The notes beneath the pieces were generated by a model. The model was not told the DNA's origin. It did not search any database and saw only the letters and a program-made list of their open reading frames with translations. The position numbers and the translations under genes were made by a program. From Astrothelium macrocarpum (taxonomy: Eukaryota; Ascomycota; Dothideomycetes; Trypetheliales; Trypetheliaceae), in NCBI GenBank assembly GCA_021030915.1, contig JAGEMR010000035.1:62001-126000 (forward strand): a stretch of 64,000 bases of DNA, in the 5' to 3' direction. Of the stretch, positions 56,197 through 64,000 are shown one piece after another; positions within the stretch are counted from its first letter, which is position 1, and every line of letters starts with the position of its first letter.

Positions 56197-58017
56197 TCAT
56201 GCTTTCACTTCATTTGACAGGACATTAAGAGAATGACGGAATACATCATATGAGAAATTCCACTCATGGAACTCGTGGGGGGTTTCTAAGTGAAGACACG
56301 AGTCAGCCTCCTCCAGCTGTCGACGAAAACCACAATCATTGATAACTTACTCGGAACTGGTCCATCAACATATTTTTGAGCTTCAGCTTGGATCTTCTCT
56401 GCTTGATCTTGCCCAGCATTGGAGAAGATCTGCATAGCAGCGGCCCGATTCTTCCTCAGTTCTTGAAAGAGGTGAAGCCGGGCGGGAACTTCGTCAACGC
56501 TCCGCAGCTTTGAGAGAAGAGCACCCAGTGCACCGCCATCTTCAATAGCCTGAGCGCCGCCTTGGCCTTGATCTACATCTGTGTGAGCCATAATCAGATG
56601 GTTCCGATCGTCCTACTCACGTGGAAGCATAGGATGCGCTGCATCTCCTATAAGAACAACCCTTCCATTGGCCCATTTCGAGATAGGTGGACGGTAAAGT
56701 AACTTCCAAAGCTTTATATCATCTGCGTTTCTTTGATGCACCATCATAAGTAATGATACTTATCATCCAAGCCCCAATTATTAACTTACTGACAAAGGGC
56801 ACGCAGGTTCGGATGAAATGACTGGTATACGTTCAGGAGATCCTCTATCGGAGCACTTGCGGTGAAGTCTTTCAAGCAAAAGTGTAAGCCGCAAGCGAGT
56901 CAATCACCAAGAAATGAGAGATTTGCTTGCCTTCGGATTCGGACGCAGTCGCATCATCAGGATGGATGGCGACAAAATTATAGATTTCTCCCCTATTACC
57001 GGACATTAGCTTTGTTTGAAACACTGAAGGTCAACTGTGTCATACGCTCGGCAAGGGTACCAGACTAATCTACGATCTGGAGCGCTGCCAACGTAGATGC
57101 CATCAGGTCTACCTTCAATAACCTCACGCGCCTTTGGATCTTGCATGAGCTTCTCTGTCGGTATCAAGAAACGAAATGCGGATTGCCCGGTAGGGTAGGC
57201 TGGATTGTCGTTTCCAATTATTTTCGACGTCAGAAAAGACTTTACACACATGAGCATTGTGCATGTTAGATGGCTTTGCCACGTACATGTACTCCGTCAG
57301 CCGCAACTACGAGATCTTTCTTGTGCTTAGAGCCATCTTTGAGCGTCAGTTCTGCGGTATCCACGTCGACATCAGCGACCTCCGCGGACAGAGTAATCTT
57401 GACTGGAGTAGTGTGATTGTCGGATTCTTCCGCAAGTCGACGTAGCTCAGTATGTAAATCTACTCGATGCATAAAGTAAAACTCCGCTCCAAACCTTTCT
57501 GGAAATCCCGTTGAATCGGCTGCCATGGTTGTTTCCAGGGTATCTGCTCTCATGAATTCGCTCTAAAAATCAATGAGCATCCGAATTGCGGCATGCTCGA
57601 GCGAAAGACGTACTCTCCTCGTAATAACGCCTTTGGAGCCTTTGAAGTCAAACCCATAGAAGTGGAGGATACGCGCAGCATTAGGGCATACGTTGATGGC
57701 TGCTCCGACTTCGTTCTTAAACCTGAGAGTTTGGTAAGCTTGAGGGAGGCGAAATAGCAGCTTACCCCAGACTGTAACTATTTACTACCTTGAACGTTCG
57801 AATATCTTCGGGGTAAGGTCAGCCGTCCGATTAGCATTTCTCCCATCTCAATGCTCCATACCTCAACCTTATGCCCACTGTGCCGAAGGGCTACAGCAGC
57901 TGCTAGACCAGCGATGCCGGCTCCAATGATTCCAACTTCGATGCTCTGATCATCTCCAGTTGGCTTAAAAGCATCCTGCGGAATAGGCCCTTTGAATTTC
58001 AGATCTGATGAAGACAT
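56197..58017 (-). CDS. FAD-dependent monooxygenase, salicylate-hydroxylase-like
   Basis: Aromatic hydroxylase-type flavoprotein split into about eight or more exons. Start MSSSDLKFKG at 58017; an in-frame ATG at 58068 would add a hydrophobic leader. Order: SIEVGIIGAGIAGLAAAVAL (dinucleotide fold), HKVE|IFERS, FKNEVGAAINVCPNAARILH, ADTLETTMAADSTGFPERFG, MHRVDLHTELRRLAEES, KDLVVAADGVH (second FAD/NADPH motif), AFRFLIPTEKLMQDPKA, GIYVGSAPDRRLVWYPCR, EIYNFVAIHPDDATASESE, then the GD motif RVVLIGDAAHPMLP, QGQGGAQAIEDGGALGALLS and the terminal exon HEFHEWNFSYDVF. All cofactor motifs are intact. Several intron borders are approximate. A methyltransferase lies next to it on the same strand, so a small metabolic pair is possible (inference). 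Confidence 0.85.
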
Positions 58018-58603
58018 GACGAAAGACTGAATGGCAGACAATGAAAAGGATGCTGATTTCAGCAGCAATAAATACCTGGTTTCGGAGCTTCGGAGCTAGC
58101 AAACATTACACGGTAGTTCTACAAGGACGGGTAAAGTAATGAGCTTGAGGCCAGTCGTTCATAGTCTGACATAGGGCTTGAAGAGGAGCTTCCACGGCGC
58201 TAGTCTGCTGCCTAGATCCATCTCAGCATCACTAATGCGGCCATGTTCGAGATGGCGATAAAAGCTTCTCAGATGTGGACGGCCGACTCAGGAGCTGGTC
58301 AGCAAACAGGAAAAAATGGCGTGAGTGAGATGTGTAGGAGCCATGCCGCGGTTCGGCCCCACATCTTGCGGTTCCCGATGATACCATGACTCGGAGAAGA
58401 TCAGTGAAGTTTATAAGACGTGGGCGCATGATTTTTTTGTTTTTTAATCCGATTTCCTTGCTCGCCTAACTAATGCGGCAAGGGATAGACTGTTTGTCAG
58501 AGTGGATTTGGTGGCTCACGGCCCCTTTCCCGCGTTCATACCTAATTGCTCTACACATGCTTGGCGTGGTTGAAAGGCATCCCTGATGTCTTATCATGCC
58601 GTC
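58018..58603. other. Intergenic, about 590 bases
   Basis: Promoter of the FAD monooxygenase and 3' flank of the methyltransferase. No gene or repeat supported. Confidence 0.4.
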
Positions 58604-59589
58604 TCATCTCTCAGGACCAAGAGGCGCTTCTGAGCGCTTCACAAGGTAACCAAGCAGCCATGGAATACTCTCCCAGGGTGTAGGCATTTCCAAATCAACT
58701 TTCTGCCACCCCCCACCACTGCCGCCAGCTCTCAATAACACCCGCTCCGTGTCTCTATCAATATTACAACCCCCAATCCAAAAGCTCCAACCAAATAGCT
58801 TGTAAAGCTTTTGCAATAACCAGGATGTGAACAGACCCCCCTTTTCCGGCCAAGGGCTTTTGACATGTTCCGCAATGATCAAGGTTCCACCCGGTTTCAA
58901 CAATCTATACAACCCATCAAGCGTGTCTTCGAAATTCGTCACGCCGCAAAGTACCCGCAAGCAGATGATGTAATCAAACACTCCGCTACCGATGCCTTGC
59001 TGCAAAAGCCCTTCCTTTGCTAAAGCAGGAACCAGGCTTTCTTTCTCCGCACCGCAAGTCAAGATATTATACTTTCCTTCTAGGCCATTGTTCTTTATAT
59101 TTTTGCGCAAGCCATCATGCAACCAAGTTTCCGGTTCCACGCCATAGAAAACAGTGGCTTTGGAGGATCTGAAATAACGCAATGGGGGCCCAGATCCTGG
59201 GCCAATGTCCAAGACAACGCCTGAAATAGACGCGAGCAGAGAAGGGATGGGACTAGGAAGATCTCCAGAGAGCGTGTCTTCTATGAGCTTGTCAGTAGGT
59301 TCTTGGTACGTTGAAATATTAGGCAAGTGTCTAACCGTAGGCAATCCAAAACCTTGAGAATGATTTACTTTTGATCTTCTGAATGTCAAGCAATCCTAAT
59401 GGATCTCGCTCAAATAGAACCGTATCTATGACGGACAGAAAGAAGTCTATTTCATGTGTAAATAATCACGCTTTATACACTTCTCAGAGTTCTCGTACAA
59501 TAGATGGCCAAAACAATCAAGAGTGCTGGGCGAAGCGAGGTGGCAACGATGTCTTGAAAGCTTGGGGTATCCTTGCCCATCTTGGCCAT
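58604..59589 (-). CDS. Membrane-anchored SAM-dependent methyltransferase (METTL7-like)
   Basis: Exons 59589-59499, 59446-59336 and 59301-58604 give 299 residues. Joining the upstream exons produces a hydrophobic N-terminal anchor (LRPALLIVLAIYYFFLSVID) and the family lead-in KSFSRFWIAY before the catalytic domain. The SAM loop is VVLDIGPGSGPPLRYF, with the acidic post-II residue in VFYGVEPETW, motif IV FDYIICLRVLCGV and LYRLLKPGGTLIIAEHV. The C-terminal WSFWIGGCNIDRDTERVLLR resembles METTL7-type thiol/alkyl methyltransferases of lipid droplets and ER. Starting only at the downstream ATG (59389) would lose the anchor. The substrate is unknown. Confidence 0.85.
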
Positions 59590-60134
59590 GTTGAGCTTCG
59601 TCTGCCCAAACGTGAGATGGGAGAATATGAATGATTGTTAAATGGGGCTCCTTTGTTATTTATTGCCCGGCGCTCGTTTCGTTCAGTATCTGATTGGCGT
59701 AAATTTCTCTTTTTACCTCCGACAGCACTTTGCACAGGATGATTGCACGTGGTAGACTGAGGACGCAGGGAAGCAAAGAAGTCTTTAAAGCAACTTAAAG
59801 TTCCGATTCATAGGATTGACTAGCTGGAGGAGCGTACTAGAAGCTAATCACTGTGGAATGGTACCGGTTATAGTACCAATATTGAGTTTAAAACGAGCCT
59901 TGTGTGGACCAGATGGAGCACTTATAAGTCGCCCTATTGGAAGCTGGCATGTCCCAGTTGTGCTATCCTTACCCAAGCTTGCATCACCGGTATTCATGCT
60001 AGAGTGGGGAGTGTTTACTGAGCTTGTACTTCACTTTACCAACCCCCACTTTGACACGCAAAGACTGAATACATGTCTGAGGATCCATCTCAACTCATTC
60101 ATTCGATGTGATCGATTAGTGCAAAGGGCGAACA
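59590..60134. promoter_or_regulatory. Divergent promoter region
   Basis: About 545 bases between the methyltransferase and the 2EXR gene. No gene supported; an open frame near 59816-60160 lacks any motif. Confidence 0.4.
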
Positions 60135-60797
60135 ATGTCATTTCTTTCACTCCCACTTGAGATTCGTCTCCAAATTTATAATCTGGTCCTCTGCCCCTCC
60201 AGCCCCGCGGACAACTCCGCGGTGGAGATTCCGCTCGCGACCATCTACTGCCATGAACACCCTCTCCTTCAAGTCAATCGCAGGATCCGCGACGAGGCGC
60301 TCTACATTTGGCTCTCACGACACACCTTTCTCGCTCAAACCTTTGTTCCGCCACCATACGCTCAAGCTGTACGTCATGCACATCAGGACCTTGAGAAATA
60401 CGTGGGGAACGGATACGGAAAGTGGTTAGAAGAGCTAGGGAAAGACAACGCCAAGTGGACAGGTAAAGTTACGATAAAAATCGTGCAGTATTTGGCTGCG
60501 GCGATATTCGTGGAGATTCCGGCAAGAAAGGCCGGAGACAGAGATGGTTGGCCTAAAGGCAAAATCAAGATCAGGGCCGCTTTCGACCGGCCATATGAGA
60601 TCTCCGGCGAAAGCGGTGATGCAGATCAGAAAGATGAGCTGCGTAGTATCGCAGTGGAGGTACTGAATAGGAGCAGGAAGACTGGACGAATCACAAGGAT
60701 CTGTGAAGATGTCCCCAAATTTGTGGAGAGCATCTACGAAGTCATCGGAGCTGCTGGGAAAGCAGAATGGGAGGAGTACCATCCAATTGATGGATGA
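60135..60797 (+). CDS. 2EXR / F-box-like small protein
   Basis: Intronless, 220 residues. The N-terminus SFLSLPLEIRLQIYNLVLCP followed by EHPLLQVNRRIRDEALYIWL is the 2EXR-type motif abundant in filamentous ascomycetes, a short relative of F-box proteins. The rest has no known domain. Function unknown; possibly a protein-interaction module. Confidence 0.78.
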   Translation: MSFLSLPLEIRLQIYNLVLCPSSPADNSAVEIPLATIYCHEHPLLQVNRRIRDEALYIWLSRHTFLAQTFVPPPYAQAVRHAHQDLEKYVGNGYGKWLEELGKDNAKWTGKVTIKIVQYLAAAIFVEIPARKAGDRDGWPKGKIKIRAAFDRPYEISGESGDADQKDELRSIAVEVLNRSRKTGRITRICEDVPKFVESIYEVIGAAGKAEWEEYHPIDG

Positions 60798-61183
60798 GAG
60801 AAGATGTAATCCAGTGCTTCTTGATCTCTTGCAGCGGCATGGATTTATCTGGGACTGTTGTTTGAGGAAATGTAACGGATGGCCAGTGAACCTCGGCTGC
60901 AACAGAGATTGAACCTGCTGGGTACGTCCTTTGGCGGGTACACAGGGAGCCATCAGCAAAATATGCTGCACGCTTTACCTGAATAAGAGGTACGTCGATA
61001 AGTTCACTCGCAATTTCTCAATCAATCTATCTCAACATGTCAAATTTTTCGTGCGCATAGCCTCTCAATCCGGAGCGAAATTAACTTGCAAGGTCGAATG
61101 TGTGTGATGAGATTGACAATTTCCGAGGATACTGCGTGCAGGACACTGAAAAACAGGAGTGCGACTTTGCAATGCTCTAGCGT
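60798..61183. other. Intergenic between convergent genes
   Basis: About 385 bases. Nothing recognised. Confidence 0.4.
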
Positions 61184-62297
61184 CTATACGTATTTTTTGC
61201 CTGGGTCTATCCTGTCTAATAACTCCAAGGTTTTCTCGTACCTGCAAAGAGGTCAGTCGCTAGTGTACACACATGCAACGACGCATAAGTGTTGGGTGTG
61301 AACATACATTGTGAATACAATTCCACCACTCAGGATAAGCCTTCCTAATCGCGGCAATGCTCCCGACCAAAAGGTCAGAATTCCCTCCTCTCTAAAAATG
61401 CGAGCCGCGCAATTGAAGCTGTTCCTGTATTCCGATCTCGCCTCGATTGACTGCATTCTTGTTTTAATCGTATCAAGAGGCATAGTCGCATATCTGGATC
61501 AGCATATGAGTAGTGTTCTTGATGGAGTTTCACGACCCAACATACACAGTTATTACGCCAGCCATACCGCCAAGACCAAAGGTGCTCAGGCTTCCAAGCT
61601 TTTCTCCAGGCGCAACGTAGCTCTGAGCCATCTGCCTCAGACTGGTATAACTCCAGAACCTGACCGCAGAGTTTGCTGCCTGCCGCGCTGTAGTGGGTAC
61701 AAAACCTTGGAAAAAGCCACGGATGCCCTTTTCCCGTGCTATGATTGCAGATCCATGTAGGAAACCCTTCATCCGAGGGTTTGCCGATTTTCGGTCATCA
61801 ATCAGTTGTGTCTTGATGCTTTCAAAAGGCGTAACAGCGAGTAATGATTCAGTCGCACCTGCACCAAATCCTGCAATGACTGTACCAGGTCCCGATATCT
61901 TCCCCTCAGCATCAGATAGGAGCGATTTGTACGTGTCAAATGCAACAAATCTGACGCCGGCCTTGATCGAATTACCAATGATCAGGGTTGTACATCCTGC
62001 ATACCATTGCGATCCAAATGATGGCCAAGGAAGCTTCTTTCCGTCCGGTAATCTTCGATTTAGCTGAGTTCTTGTCTTTGCAAACTCGGCAGGATATGTA
62101 ATGGCTATCTCGACGGCACCAGCTGTTGAACCAGCAATGATAGAGCGCAAAGCGCTGGGCTTGGATTGAGTTAATTTTGTTACAATATTGAGTGTAGTGC
62201 GAGGCCACAAGACAGGAAATGTTGTGTAGGCCCGACAATCGACATACAAATCTTATAATTAGAAATTGCACACCTTTTTATTTTCACCGGTAGCCAT
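61184..62297 (-). CDS. Mitochondrial tricarboxylate (citrate) carrier
   Basis: Inner-membrane carrier exchanging citrate for other tricarboxylates or malate. Start at 62297 (MATGENKK); exon 2 begins PSALRSIIAGSTAGAVEIAI, and two further introns precede MPLDTIKTRMQSIEARSEYR and the terminal YEKTLELLDRIDPGKKYV. The three carrier repeats each have the Px[DE]xx[KR] signature: YPAEFAKTRTQ, VTPFESIKTQLIDD and MPLDTIKTRMQ. GGxxG-type helices such as IAGFGAGATESLLAV and LGGMAGVITVYA are present. The sequence fits the yeast CTP1 / fungal citrate-transporter group. It is divergent from MAM33 across a 399-base gap, both products mitochondrial. Confidence 0.93.
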
Positions 62298-62696
62298 GCC
62301 TTCCTGTTCACACCATCTCACGCGACGATTCAAGATGGTTCCGGCGCAATGATTGATTTCATGCCATGCTCAGCTCATTGATTTCCAATTATCATATCCT
62401 GGATTGACAATTGTTGGCCTCAGGGCATTTGCAACTGCTGGCACAGGACGGCGAATGTCTAAGAGACAAACCGTGCGAGGCCTGTTGCTGCTAGTCTCGA
62501 TAGTGCAATCTTTTCCCAATGGTGTCCAGCAAGTCAAAACGTTTCAACTTTTCGGGAATTCTGTGAAGCGCGGACCACTTCACGTCATCGCGTTAGCACG
62601 TGATCGGTCCAGTCTTTTGGCCGACGGAAGCTTGGGGCGCATTAAAACTTTCCACTCTCCTAGGAAAATAAACATCTTGAATCATTGTTCTCAACA
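62298..62696. promoter_or_regulatory. Bidirectional promoter of the citrate carrier and MAM33
   Basis: A 399-base gap between divergent genes for mitochondrial proteins. It contains a palindromic CACGTG at 62597-62602, about 95 bases before the MAM33 start, a site type bound by bHLH regulators. Co-regulation is inference. Confidence 0.4.
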
Positions 62697-63897
62697 ATGG
62701 CAACTCTACGAGCGTTATCACGTTCCATACCACGCTCGGCTCCTCGTCAAATATTGCGAACGAACTTTCTATCAATTCATAGTTCAAGAAGAATAGCACC
62801 TTTGCAATCATCATGGTCTTCTTCAACTTTACCACGCATGAGCGCTCCTTTTTCGACATCAACATCGCGTATGGAATCTGATGACTGTTCGTACCCGATA
62901 TGTTTCGTCTGTGGCATTGTAACTCATGTGTTCCAGTAACTCAAGAACTTACTTCAAAGCTACAAACGGAGCTGTTACTGGAGAATGACAATAGAGACAA
63001 GTCTGAGGTTTCGACAACTATCAAGGACTATTTAAATAACACCGACTTCAAAGTAAGAAGGTCGTCCATTCTGGCCTTGGAGTTTGTCTGACCAATTGTA
63101 GATTCAAGACATACCAGGGCAAGAAGAAGTCACACTTTCGAAGAAACATGGAGATGAGAAGTAATAAATCATGTCTTGTTTTGAAATAGACTTTAGGCTG
63201 ACATGACGAAATTCAGCATCCAGGTTACCTTTTCTACTGCCGACCTCAATAGTTTCGACCAAGAACAAGAAGAAATCGAACAAGATCGGGCGTTATACGA
63301 CGAGGAGGCGGATATGGGTACAGTACCCACAGATACGCAATCGGGTGGCGCCAATACGAAAGGTGCCGTCAATCAAGGCCGCACTGCCGGTGGCAATATC
63401 AAGGTTGCACCTGAAGATAGAGTCGCACCTGCAGATCGCCAAGAGCTTGTAGATGATGAATCTACGGTAGATGAGGCAGGCATGGCAGACGATTTCCCAG
63501 CAAGACTTAATATCACTGTGAGTAGGGATGGAAAAGAGGGTGCGCTCGCGATCGAGGCGACTGCTCAACAAGGAAATATCACGGTCGACAATGTCTATTA
63601 CTTCCCAACTGTGGACATGGCAGATCCGAAGAGTGCGGATGTCGACTGGAAGAGAAGGGGACACTACACAGGACCGCCTTTTAGTAATCTCGATGAAGAT
63701 CTACAGGTGTTGATGGAGAACTGGGTCGAGAGTAGGGGGATCAATACAGAATTGGCACTTTTCGTGCAAGAGTACATTGACTACAAAGAACAACAGGAAT
63801 ACAAGACTTGGCTTCAGAGTAAGTTTTATCCCTTCATAATGTCGAAAGAACGATTAACCTAACAATATGACCAGACCTTGGCAAATTCTTCGACTAA
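62697..63897 (+). CDS. Mitochondrial matrix acidic protein, MAM33/p32 family
   Basis: Trimeric acidic matrix protein (yeast Mam33, human C1QBP) linked to respiratory complex and mitoribosome biogenesis. About five exons. The start at 62697 gives an Arg/Ser-rich mitochondrial presequence (MATLRALSRSIPRSAPRQIL). Exons then encode TQELTSKLQTELLLENDN, VSTTIKDYLNNTDFK, IQDIPGQEEVTLSKKHGDEK and the main MAM33 domain: TKFSIQVTFSTADLNSF, DFPARLNITVSRDG, AIEATAQQGNITVDNVYYFP, LDEDLQVLMENWVESRGINT and LALFVQEYIDYKEQQEYKTW, ending NLGKFFD at 63897. The low-complexity acidic loop is typical. The first intron border (after ESDD) is uncertain. Confidence 0.9.
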
Positions 63898-64000
63898 ATT
63901 GGTCGACACTGTGTGTTTAATTGTATTTAATGGCGATTAAATTCACCTCTGTATTAAAATACGTGTATCTCCACTTTCATGGCATGAGCACCGGATAGAC

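Noticed and set aside
1..64000. CRISPR arrays, prophage or operons
   Set aside because: The window is eukaryotic (spliced genes with individual promoters); no regularly spaced repeats were found.

Overview
The window is chromosomal DNA of a filamentous ascomycete (Pezizomycotina). It is gene-dense, and most genes carry several short introns of about 45-170 bases with GT..AG ends and CTAAC/CTGAC-like branch sites. Several families are typical of filamentous ascomycetes: HET domain, NACHT-ankyrin NLR, Zn2Cys6 regulators, a CYP52-like P450, 2EXR and BYS1 proteins. The class cannot be fixed from sequence alone. A small cysteine-containing secreted protein, a sedolisin and a BYS1-like protein would fit a plant-associated or saprotrophic fungus, but that is inference. 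I assembled about 30 protein genes, mostly by joining exons by hand. I saw no tRNA, rRNA, CRISPR array or intact transposon.

Layout. 1-3403: 5' part of atg7 (minus; it runs off the left edge), divergent from a dCMP deaminase. 4982-7418: secreted sedolisin protease. 8279-10799: NmrA-like protein and a Zn2Cys6 regulator, convergent. 11556-13378: alpha/beta hydrolase and a short-chain dehydrogenase, convergent and apparently overlapping. 14343-14997: small secreted protein. 15804-19310: RFA1 (RPA large subunit) convergent with LCP5/neuroguidin. 19678-20189: small unknown gene. 21194-27807: patatin-like protein next to an NLR-like NACHT-ankyrin protein. 29135-34795: F-box protein, conserved fungal protein, P450. 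36006-40558: condensin SMC4. 42017-48114: amino-acid/amine permease, HET-domain gene with a frameshift, BYS1-like secreted protein. 49420-54763: prenylcysteine lyase, VPS4, prefoldin 6, BTB protein. 56197-60797: FAD monooxygenase, membrane-anchored methyltransferase, 2EXR protein. 61184-63897: mitochondrial citrate carrier divergent from MAM33/p32.

Housekeeping themes are DNA synthesis and chromosomes (dCMP deaminase, RPA1, SMC4), ribosome biogenesis (LCP5), autophagy and ESCRT (ATG7, VPS4), and mitochondria (citrate carrier, MAM33). The three DNA/chromosome genes each have two or three ACGCG/CGCGT cores (MluI-box type) close upstream, suggesting shared cell-cycle control. The accessory theme is self/non-self recognition and programmed death: the NLR, the patatin-like neighbour and the HET gene. 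Two of these show damage-like features. The NLR has an intron whose only family-consistent acceptor reads GG instead of AG. The HET gene needs one extra base in an A6 run to join its two halves.
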